6,451 nt of DNA. It comes from Sphingopyxis sp. (GTDB taxonomy: Bacteria; Pseudomonadota; Alphaproteobacteria; Sphingomonadales; Sphingomonadaceae). Where the stretch lies: NCBI GenBank assembly GCA_012035435.1, contig JAAUPH010000140.1, positions 1 to 6,451 of the forward strand, in the 5' to 3' direction. The notes beneath the pieces were generated by a model. That model was given only the letters and a program-made list of their open reading frames with translations, was not told the DNA's origin and did no database searches. The stretch's first letter is position 1. Each line of letters begins with the position of its first letter. Below, in pieces: positions 1 to 5,401 of this stretch. A program made the translations under genes and the position numbers.

Positions 1-885
1 GCCGGGTTTATCCAGAACTGGTCGCTTCCGCTTTCATTGCCGGCAGGTAGCAGGCTTACTACGCAAGTGTCAGTCCAGCACCGCGCTCAGTCGGAGAATG
101 CCTCGCAGATTCTCAATCGTGATCGGGCCGAGACAAGCGACAGCTTCGGGATTGCAACGAGTGTCGGGCTCATGCCGTTCAGAGATGCGACCATTGATGC
201 TACGCTCGCGTATAGCTCGGACGCGAGCGCGAGTGCTTCAGAGTTCTTCGGTCCGTTCCAATCAACCGGTGCAGCGTTTGGTACGCTCGTCGCTCAGCAA
301 CAGGAGTCGTTTTCGGCCACCCTCGTGGCCTCGGCGCGGCTGTCGCCGAGCTTGAGCCTTTCCGGCACCTACACTGATACGACGGCAAGTCTGATTTCAC
401 GCTTCGGTATTCCGGTCTTTGGTTCTCCCCTTGGGCCTACCAGCGAGCAGCTCGAAGAGTTGCGCCGCAGTTCCTTCCGCTTACGAGCAGCCTATCTGAC
501 ACTGCGGTATTCGCTCTCTGCAGGTCGTCCGCCTGGCTCAATCGGTGTCCGGACTTATCCCGTCGGTGGTGTTGGCAATCTTGAGGGATGGGTATTTCTC
601 GATGAGAATGGCAGCGGGGCGCGGGATCCTACCGAAGTCGGCGTTTCCGATATCATCGTCATTCTTGATGGCGTTCAGGCGGTCCGCACTGACGGATCGG
701 GTCGCTATCGCTTCGATGGGATTGCGGACGGTCCGCACCGGATAGCCGTTAACACCGACAACCTTCCCTTGCCCTGGTTTATTGAAACACCAGGTGAGGG
801 CCGCTTTGGACGACCCTTTGCTAAGGTTGTCGAAATCGGGGTCCGGGCAACAACAAATCTCGATATCGCTGCGACGCGGCGCTAG
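1..885 (+). CDS. Outer-membrane beta-barrel-like protein with C-terminal SdrD-B/Cna-B-like domain (5' partial)
   Basis: The frame is open from base 1 and reads in as AGFIQNWSLPLS, so the true start lies outside the window; the TTG at 37 is only the first internal start-like codon. 294 residues remain. Residues about 1-190 are alternating polar/hydrophobic stretches rich in Ser, Thr and Ala (LSPSLSLSGTYTDT, RLRAAYLTLRYSLSAG), the look of transmembrane beta-strands of an outer-membrane barrel. Residues about 193-294 form an Ig-like SdrD-B/carboxypeptidase-regulatory-like domain: EGWVFLDENGSGARDPTEVG contains a D-x-N-x-x-G-x-x-D calcium-loop pattern, followed by a TDGSGRYRF strand, DNLPLPW, and a terminal strand ending NLDIAATRR. 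Such domains cap some large surface or usher-like proteins. The exact family and the substrate cannot be named without the N-terminus. It ends with TAG and faces the kpsS-like gene convergently. No frameshift is visible. Confidence 0.75.
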   Translation, partial: AGFIQNWSLPLSLPAGSRLTTQVSVQHRAQSENASQILNRDRAETSDSFGIATSVGLMPFRDATIDATLAYSSDASASASEFFGPFQSTGAAFGTLVAQQQESFSATLVASARLSPSLSLSGTYTDTTASLISRFGIPVFGSPLGPTSEQLEELRRSSFRLRAAYLTLRYSLSAGRPPGSIGVRTYPVGGVGNLEGWVFLDENGSGARDPTEVGVSDIIVILDGVQAVRTDGSGRYRFDGIADGPHRIAVNTDNLPLPWFIETPGEGRFGRPFAKVVEIGVRATTNLDIAATRR

Positions 886-1197
886 TGCAGGCGGTTCTAG
901 GAGCAGGCCCCCGGTGAGATCGTGTCCCACGGCGTGGTGTAGCACATCGCACCCGTTCCAACTCCAACGGGCCCCGAGTATCTTCAAGACAGGTGCGGCA
1001 CGGCATGTTGGGATTTGGCTGAGCGGATGGAAAGCTTGACCAAGCATGCTCTTCGTACAGCTTGCCCTGCAGCGGCTGCGTTTTAGGAGTCACCCGCCAA
1101 GTTGAAACCCCGCGAGGGCCGCTATGTGCAAACATACCAATCGGAGAGGAAAAAGCCCGGAGCCTATAAAAAATTTCAACATCTGAGACATCTGGGG
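886..1197. other. Convergent intergenic region, no supported gene
   Basis: These 312 bases separate the 3' ends of the outer-membrane protein gene and the kpsS-like gene. Reading frames here are out-of-frame extensions of the neighbours and resemble no protein I know. A 6-bp hairpin (CCCGTT at 952-957 with AACGGG at 966-971) and a 4-bp GC stem followed by TTTT (1069-1084) are present. Neither is strong enough to call a terminator, although a bidirectional terminator would be expected here. An A/T-rich run lies at 1166-1178. Confidence 0.5.
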
Positions 1198-1863
1198 TCA
1201 ATCTGGTGGCAAGGTCTTCCATTCGAACCGCGCGATTGCATGGCGTACAACCTTGTTTATGGCTTCATCTGAAAAGAATCCGCCGGGGATCAAGCAACGG
1301 TCAATCAAAACACGGCGGAATGCTGCAAACGTCTCAAGGTCCGGAGGTGTTGCATCGACCCAGAACCGATCCAGTCCTTCCTGGAACGTTAATTGCGGCA
1401 AATCATAGATGGCATTGCCTAAAACGACCACAGGCAACCCCTTTGCAAGGCCTAATGTACCGCTTGTGCTGTTTATTGTGACCATGCCCATAGCGCGATC
1501 CGCCACCGTTTCGATGTCTCCCCATGCAAGATAGTCCACTCTGTCGTTAACGCCTGCGCGGGTTGCCAGATCGCTGGTTTCCTGCGCCCAGTCCCGCACA
1601 CCGTTATCGAGAGGATGTTCCTTGACGACCAAGCGCACGCCGGGCGGCGCGTGTGTGGCAAAAGACTCAATCACCATCTTCAGCGCATCTGCGACGCCTG
1701 CAAAGGGGGAGTGCAACCTGATTTGTGCATCGGAATCGAGCTGCAGCGGGAACAGGAAATAGCTGCTGTCAGACGTTGCCAGCGTTTCAATCAACCGGCT
1801 TGCATCCCGTTGCCGATCCACTCGATGATTCGAGCTTGCGAGCCCAGCCCGCACCTTCGACAA
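1198..1863 (-). CDS. kpsS: KpsS-like protein, C-terminal fragment
   Basis: This is the second half of the split locus. The frame opens with a TTG at 1863 inside the overlap with the N-terminal fragment, so that start is probably not a real initiation site. Conserved content begins at SYFLFPLQLDSDAQIRLHSPF and includes the VVKEHPLDNG motif, the nucleotide-sugar-side loop INSTSGTLGLAKGLPVVV, GNAIYDLPQLTF, LDRFW and the terminal GGFFSDEAINKVV helix. It ends with TGA at 1198-1200. The spacing of motifs is normal, so nothing appears missing apart from frame continuity. Confidence 0.75.
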   Translation of the reverse strand: MSKVRAGLASSNHRVDRQRDASRLIETLATSDSSYFLFPLQLDSDAQIRLHSPFAGVADALKMVIESFATHAPPGVRLVVKEHPLDNGVRDWAQETSDLATRAGVNDRVDYLAWGDIETVADRAMGMVTINSTSGTLGLAKGLPVVVLGNAIYDLPQLTFQEGLDRFWVDATPPDLETFAAFRRVLIDRCLIPGGFFSDEAINKVVRHAIARFEWKTLPPD

Positions 1864-2482
1864 GCGGGTGCCAGGGCCTGTGATTGGTCCAGCCCGTATA
1901 ACGCCACCGGGTCAGAACATCGGATGCATTGTAGATCAGGCCTTGTACGGCGCGGCGCCGAAACGACGAGGGTACGCGCTCATGTTCTGGCAAAGGCTCG
2001 AGGGTGGCTGCGGTCGTGCGATACCACTGCGGATCGCGGGGAAGCGAACTGTGCCCGTTGACGCCCCCTAGCTCCATGGTCACCCAGTCTGGGCGAATAT
2101 ATCCTTCCTCGAAGACCCAGGCCCGCACATTCTCGGCTCTGCAAACATCAAGAGCCAAAGCGTGGTGGTCCCGACAATCCCCGAACAGCATGATATCGGT
2201 GATCTGCTTCTCGCTCAGCATTCCCCGCAAAGCATCGGGCCAATCGGCGAGGCTTCCAAGATAATCAATGGCGTTAGGCAGGCGCCAGTACAGCCTGTCA
2301 CCGCCATTGAAATTGACCTTGAAAACCTCGTGGCCTGCGGCGCGCAGCCCTTTCCCCAGATTCCTGAAGAAGGGCCCCATCAGGCCTTGAAGCAGCATCA
2401 CTCGGCGAGGTTGCATCAAGGGCCCGCTCACATGCTGTGATGACAGATTGGGCAAGCTACCCAGTTTTTGGCCTGTAGCCAT
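1787..2482 (-). CDS. kpsS: KpsS-like protein, N-terminal fragment
   Basis: This is the first half of the split kpsS-like locus (231 residues, of which about 205 are genuine KpsS sequence). It holds the N-terminal signature LLQGLMGPFFRNLGKGL, NFNGGDRLYW, the DIMLFGDCRDHHALAL strand-helix and the FEEGYIRPDWVTMELGGVNG motif. The last 20 or so residues (after HPLVEGAGWARK) are probably out-of-frame translation before a TGA at 1787-1789. ATG 2482 adds about 22 residues before MQPRRVMLLQG; ATG 2416 would give a more family-typical N-terminus but has no visible ribosome binding site. Confidence 0.75.
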   Translation of the reverse strand: MATGQKLGSLPNLSSQHVSGPLMQPRRVMLLQGLMGPFFRNLGKGLRAAGHEVFKVNFNGGDRLYWRLPNAIDYLGSLADWPDALRGMLSEKQITDIMLFGDCRDHHALALDVCRAENVRAWVFEEGYIRPDWVTMELGGVNGHSSLPRDPQWYRTTAATLEPLPEHERVPSSFRRRAVQGLIYNASDVLTRWRYTGWTNHRPWHPLVEGAGWARKLESSSGSATGCKPVD

Positions 2483-2597
2483 AACACTTCCAGAATTTGA
2501 TCAATAGGGGGTGTCCCTAGTCTCGAGGAATGCCCGGTGTCGAGGTGCTGGAGCGGATTTCATTTTCGATCTCAACCGATTTCGCTAATAAATCCGT
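2483..2597. promoter_or_regulatory. Divergent promoter region between kpsS-like and sulfatase-family genes
   Basis: The two genes are transcribed away from each other, so promoters for both should lie here. Visible elements are a perfect 5-bp inverted repeat TAGGG-GGTGT-CCCTA (2505-2519), a palindrome TTGATCAA (2497-2504), and TCGAGG twice at a 17-base period (2523-2528 and 2540-2545). No clear -35/-10 pair can be defended. These could be operator half-sites, but each is short enough to occur by chance. Confidence 0.35.
2487..2491 (-). promoter_or_regulatory. Ribosome binding site of the kpsS-like gene
   Basis: GGAAG on the minus strand sits four bases before ATG 2482. It is the reason for preferring this start over the internal ATG at 2416, which lacks a purine-rich leader. 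The spacing is slightly short, so support is moderate. Confidence 0.4.
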
Positions 2598-2646
2598 ATG
2601 GCGCTGCCGACTCTGACCCGATCGTCGACCCCAGCGGCGGCCTCCC

Positions 2647-3438
2647 TTGAAGCGGGAACCCTCGCGGCTCTTTACGAGGTCACCGCGGCTCAAATTGCAT
2701 CAAATCGACAGCAAGGGATTTGAGGTGGTTGATCCACTGATCATGTCGCTGCTCTTTGGTGGCCTCATCGGAATTGATGGCTTTGCCCGAACGGCGGAAC
2801 AAGGCGTGTGGCGGTCAAGAGGATGGGAAGGAACGGCTGTCCTGCTTGGCGCAGGATCTTTACTGCTGGCGATCTGCACTCTCCTGACTGGGGCTTGGGT
2901 GCCATCTCTCCTCCTTACCCTTGCCTCGGCAACCATCTTGACACTCGGCTCCAACATCAAGCGCCAAGTTCTTGGCGAACCTCTGGTCTTCACGGACTTG
3001 GCGCTAATCGGAGCCATGTTCCGGCATCCTCAGTTCTACCTTTCGGCATTGAAGCTCTGGCAACGGATTGCCTTGCCCTTGGTGATTTCGGCCTTGCTTG
3101 GCATTCTTGTCCTGTTCTCTAAGCCTGACTTGCAAATCAGAATTGACGCCATTGGTCTTGTATTGGTTTTAGCTGTCTTGCTGGCCGGCCTGCTGAGGCT
3201 TTCGCTTTGGCGCGACCTATCGGCATCGCCAAACATTGATCGCGATGTGCGCAAGCATGGTCTGATCGCTACCCTGCTGGTTTATTGGAGCCTCTGGCGC
3301 CGCGCAGAACCCTTGTGGGCTGCTCCGTCACTGCCTTTTCGAGGTGAAGCCGACCAGCTGGTATCATCATCCAGTGTGAGTCTTTTGCTGACCCTATGGT
3401 GCTCTTTCCAGAGCACGGCACAGCCCTTCCGGGCCTAG
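2647..3438 (+). CDS. LTA synthase-family protein, N-terminal membrane fragment
   Basis: This fragment contains the membrane domain. Likely helices at residues about 28-45, 62-80, 84-101, 140-158 and 166-185 are followed by the start of the linker to the catalytic domain. The conserved EPLVFTDL and RHPQFYL segments between helices are typical of sulfatase-family proteins of this type. After GEADQLV (about 3362) the frame runs into meaningless Ser-rich sequence and stops at 3436-3438. The TTG start has no convincing ribosome binding site, and the first 25 or so residues (KREPSRLFTRSPRLK) look out of frame. A GTG at 2724 preceded by AAGGG, or ATG 2598 in another frame, are alternatives. Confidence 0.65.
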   Translation: MKREPSRLFTRSPRLKLHQIDSKGFEVVDPLIMSLLFGGLIGIDGFARTAEQGVWRSRGWEGTAVLLGAGSLLLAICTLLTGAWVPSLLLTLASATILTLGSNIKRQVLGEPLVFTDLALIGAMFRHPQFYLSALKLWQRIALPLVISALLGILVLFSKPDLQIRIDAIGLVLVLAVLLAGLLRLSLWRDLSASPNIDRDVRKHGLIATLLVYWSLWRRAEPLWAAPSLPFRGEADQLVSSSSVSLLLTLWCSFQSTAQPFRA

Positions 3439-3475
3439 GGAGGCGCGAGATATCAGCTGGCAATCGGGGCGCCTG

Positions 3476-4048
3476 ATGGTTTCTGGTTTTGGTGCCTATA
3501 CCATGCGGACCGAGTTCGGCGTCCTGTTCGGGATTCCAGAGGATGTCCTTGGCGTGCGCCGGTTTGATCCTTTCCTTTCCGCTGACAGCATGACGGATTG
3601 GGCGCTGCCCAACCGGCTTGAACGCGACAAGTGGGACACGATCTTCGTGCATCCTCATGATTTGCGGTTCTACGGTAGAGAAAGACTGATGCCTGCAGCT
3701 GGTTTTGATACCATCGTTGGGGAGGATGCCTTTGACCCGCCTGACGCAAACGACGGTCGGTATATTTCAGATGCCGCATTGTGTGACAGGTTGCTCGAGC
3801 TTGCACAAACCAGAGAGGGGCCAACCCTGATTTATGCTGTGTCGATCGAAAACCATGGGCCTTGGGCGGCGGACAGCAGTGGGAGCGCTGAAGGCAGCAC
3901 GGCGGCCTATCTGCGGCTCTTGGAGCGCAGTGATGCCATGCTTCTCCGGCTCGTCGAAGACCTGCCGAAGCTGGAGCGGCCCGTCGTTCTGTGTTTTTTT
4001 CGGCGATCACCGCCCCAGCATTCCTCTCGTGAGCCTGCCCGGGAGTGA
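3476..4048 (+). CDS. LTA synthase-family protein, central catalytic fragment
   Basis: This fragment carries most of the sulfatase-like domain: GAYTMRTEFGVLFGIPEDVL with the presumed catalytic Thr, IFVHPHDLRFYGRERLMPAAG, the EDAFD and DGRYISDAALCDRLLEL segments, SIENHGPW with the substrate-binding His, and PVVLCFF. Coding sequence in this frame actually begins upstream at 3440 (EARDISWQSGR), so ATG 3476 is an internal Met. After the 7-T run at 3994-4000 the frame turns into RRSPPQHSSREPARE and stops. The metal-binding Glu lies in the preceding frame and the GDH motif in the following one, so this piece alone cannot be an active enzyme. Confidence 0.65.
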   Translation: MVSGFGAYTMRTEFGVLFGIPEDVLGVRRFDPFLSADSMTDWALPNRLERDKWDTIFVHPHDLRFYGRERLMPAAGFDTIVGEDAFDPPDANDGRYISDAALCDRLLELAQTREGPTLIYAVSIENHGPWAADSSGSAEGSTAAYLRLLERSDAMLLRLVEDLPKLERPVVLCFFRRSPPQHSSREPARE

Positions 4049-4178
4049 GCGACATACACCTTATGCCATCATCCGGCTCCGAAACGACGGGACACCGGAT
4101 AAGGATGCCCGCCCCTCTGTAGATCTGACCCCTGCCGAGCTTCACATGGCACTGCTGGATGCGATAAGTTCACCGTGA
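4002..4178 (+). CDS. LTA synthase-family protein, C-terminal fragment
   Basis: This 58-codon tail starts directly after the 7-T run, in the frame that begins GDHRPSIPLVSLPGS. GDH supplies the metal-binding Asp and His that complete the sulfatase-fold active site. The remainder (TPYAIIRLRND, then LTPAELHMALLDAI) matches the final strand and helix expected of the family. It has no start of its own and ends with TGA at 4176-4178, inside the 3' end of the SDR gene on the other strand. Confidence 0.6.
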   Translation, partial: GDHRPSIPLVSLPGSERHTPYAIIRLRNDGTPDKDARPSVDLTPAELHMALLDAISSP

Positions 4179-4979
4179 GGGTAGAGAACGAAGGAGCCGA
4201 TCTTTGATGAAGCGCGGAAGAATGTGGCCAATCCACCTGAGCGCGAGAAAATAGCCCGGCGTCACAAGTTCCGCCCTCCTCTCAGCAGTGGCCGCTATGC
4301 TGCGACGTGCCACGAGGTTGGCAGAAATTTCGCCTGGTCTTGCGTAGCCATAGAGCTGGTGATTTTTGCCGGCCGAGAAAAAACCCGGGGATATCAGTGT
4401 AACGCTCACGCCATGGGGCCTGAGGGCGATCCTGATGGCTTCGGCAAACAGCGACAGCCCGCATTTGCTGCTGGCATAGCCCGCTGCCAATGGGAGGGGG
4501 TGGGTTGCAGCCGCTGTTCCTGCGATAGCGATGCGCCCTTTCCCGCGGCGCGCCATGCGCTCGCCAAGTTCGACCGCCAAAGCGGCGGGTGCCAGATAAT
4601 TAACGTTTATCAGCCTGGCAACCTGAGACGGGCTTTCCACGATGCGGCCGGGTTCTAGCGTGTCCCCCGCGCCTGAAACAAAGAAAGCGCAGTCCAAGGG
4701 GTCCTGTTCGTCATCCTCAATCAATGCCGCAATGGCGGCTTGGGCATCAAACAGGTCGATTGACCGTGTCTGGACCTCGACCGAGGTTCGCTCGCACTGG
4801 TCGGCAAGAATGGCCAGTTTCTGGCGATCACGCCCCCAAAGGAGCAGCCGGGCGCCCTGTTGGGCGAGTTCACGTGCGAGATGTCCACCCAGATTGCCGG
4901 AGGCGCCGCAAATGAGAATGCGCTGCCCGGCAAAAGCATGCTCTGCATGATATGTTGGTCGCACAAGGCTGGAGGGCAT
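4170..4979 (-). CDS. Short-chain dehydrogenase/reductase (SDR family)
   Basis: This is an NAD(P)(H)-dependent oxidoreductase with a Rossmann fold; about 269 residues from ATG 4979. Numbered from there: dinucleotide-binding loop GASGNLG (25-31), a strand with GRD after beta-2, SGAG (about 102-105) at the place of the classical NNAG, Asn in INVNY (about 125-127), catalytic Tyr168 and Lys172 in YASSK, and the PG motif in ISPGFF. Thr155 lies 13 residues before the Tyr, where most SDRs have the catalytic Ser. The C-terminus (LALRWIGHILPRFIKD) is amphipathic and may touch the membrane. The frame is open to TTG 5066. ATG 4979 is preferred because GGA lies nine bases upstream; ATG 4988 directly abuts that GGA. 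The substrate is unknown; the neighbours suggest a lipid or sugar intermediate for the envelope. No frameshift is seen. Confidence 0.8.
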   Translation of the reverse strand: MPSSLVRPTYHAEHAFAGQRILICGASGNLGGHLARELAQQGARLLLWGRDRQKLAILADQCERTSVEVQTRSIDLFDAQAAIAALIEDDEQDPLDCAFFVSGAGDTLEPGRIVESPSQVARLINVNYLAPAALAVELGERMARRGKGRIAIAGTAAATHPLPLAAGYASSKCGLSLFAEAIRIALRPHGVSVTLISPGFFSAGKNHQLYGYARPGEISANLVARRSIAATAERRAELVTPGYFLALRWIGHILPRFIKDRLLRSLPSR

Positions 4980-5401
4980 ATCTTGCATTCCGACTGATTG
5001 CGGGCCTCTGACCGCTTTGACCCCAAGGGTATGGTCTACAGGCCTGAGGGTTGAACGAAAGGCCAAGCATGTCTGAGTGGCCTACATTTCAGTGCTTGGG
5101 CTTGGAACAAGCCTGCGCTGGCTTCTGCAATCTTCTCACAGCTGTCTTCTAGGTAGTCCTGCGAAGGCAATTGCGGAACCAGACGTTTATCGGGCTGTGC
5201 AAAGACGAGTCGTGAAGGCGGTCCACCATGTTGCCAAGAACCAAACCCGGCGCCGCGCTTTGAAGAATGGCGCTAACATGTCATCTAATTTTGCCGATAT
5301 ATTTGCTAAAAGGTTGCGGGCCAGTGACAGATCATCGTGCAAACAAGGGGATGGACCGCAAACCCCTTGACTTTGCCCGAGCGCGGGGGATGGGTCTAAG
5401 C
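4980..5401. promoter_or_regulatory. Divergent intergenic region between SDR and hydroxylase genes
   Basis: About 420 bases lie between the chosen starts of two divergent genes, so both promoters should be here. The SDR frame remains open to 5066 and the hydroxylase frame to 5267, so part of this stretch could be coding if longer N-termini are used. The extra residues (for example CHLILPIYLLKGCG upstream of the hydroxylase) resemble neither family. An A/T-rich patch lies at about 5281-5310. I see no defensible -35/-10 pair, RNA gene or repeat. Confidence 0.4.

Larger units (their letters stand above)
1198..2482 (-). pseudogene. kpsS: KpsS-like capsule polysaccharide biosynthesis protein, whole locus broken by a +1 frameshift
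   Basis: Across two frames this locus encodes a full-length KpsS-type protein. The span is 1285 bases, one more than a multiple of three; removing one base gives about 427 residues, normal for the family. KpsS (Capsule_synth family) is a cytoplasmic, membrane-associated Kdo transferase that starts the poly-Kdo linker on (lyso)phosphatidylglycerol in ABC-transporter-dependent capsules. N-terminal signatures are LLQGLMGPFFRNLGKGL and GHEVFKVNFNGGD. C-terminal signatures are SYFLFPLQLDSDAQI, VVKEHPLDNG, TINSTSGTLGLAKGLPVVVL, GNAIYD and LDRFW. The frame change falls between 1787 and 1863, in the poorly conserved linker before SYFLFPLQ; an extra G in a GGG run near 1840-1850 is one possibility. 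The ATG at 2482 has GGAAG four bases upstream. The gene is divergent from the sulfatase-family gene. I cannot tell from sequence alone whether this is a true mutation or a sequencing error; the latter seems more likely. Confidence 0.82.
2598..4178 (+). pseudogene. LTA synthase-family sulfatase / phosphoglycerol transferase, whole locus with at least three frameshifts
   Basis: Joined across frames, this encodes an inner-membrane protein of about 510-526 residues with a multi-helix N-terminus and an alkaline-phosphatase-fold (sulfatase) domain, as in LtaS/OpgB-type enzymes that transfer glycerophosphate from phosphatidylglycerol. Segments: frame of 2647 to about 3362 (about five membrane helices, then EPLVFTDL and RHPQFYL); frame of 3363-3437 (IIIQCESFADP, with the metal-binding Glu, to ALPGL); frame of 3440 to about 3998 (EARDISWQSGRLMV, GAYTMRTEF with the probable nucleophile Thr, SIENHGPW with the substrate His, PVVLCFF); frame of 4002-4178 (GDHRPS, metal-binding Asp-His, to the stop). 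The joins need one base added near 3362, one added near 3438-3440 and one T removed from the 7-T run at 3994-4000. The 5' end is uncertain: ATG 2598 requires one T removed at 2719-2721, otherwise a start at or after TTG 2647. The gene converges on the SDR gene with a 9-base overlap. Whether the donor is phosphatidylglycerol and what the acceptor is are inferences. Confidence 0.8.

Noticed and set aside
952..971. Hairpin CCCGTT-N8-AACGGG as a terminator
   Set aside because: The stem is only 6 bp and no T-tract follows on either strand.
1069..1084. GCAG-CGG-CTGC hairpin followed by TTTT as a rho-independent terminator
   Set aside because: A 4-bp stem with a short T-run, about 180 bases after the stop codon, is too weak to call.
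1180..1195. Short direct repeat (ACATCTG twice, 9-base period) near the kpsS-like stop
   Set aside because: Only two imperfect copies of a 7-mer; no sign of a repeat array or CRISPR.
538..1222. Minus-strand open frames crossing the outer-membrane protein 3' end and the intergenic gap (538-1047, 821-1222)
   Set aside because: They are antisense to the recognisable SdrD-B-like domain, with no homologous motif, no ribosome binding site and Arg/Pro/Cys-rich content.
2497..2504. TTGATCAA as an FNR/Crp-type site
   Set aside because: FNR sites have TTGAT and ATCAA separated by four bases; this palindrome has no spacer.
3453..4145. 230-codon minus-strand open frame
   Set aside because: It lies antisense to the conserved sulfatase-family coding sequence and its translation resembles no family; it is a shadow frame of GC-biased coding DNA.
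5077..5370. 97-codon plus-strand open frame between SDR and hydroxylase
   Set aside because: It has no recognisable domain and no ribosome binding site, and it overlaps the hydroxylase upstream frame; composition looks non-coding.
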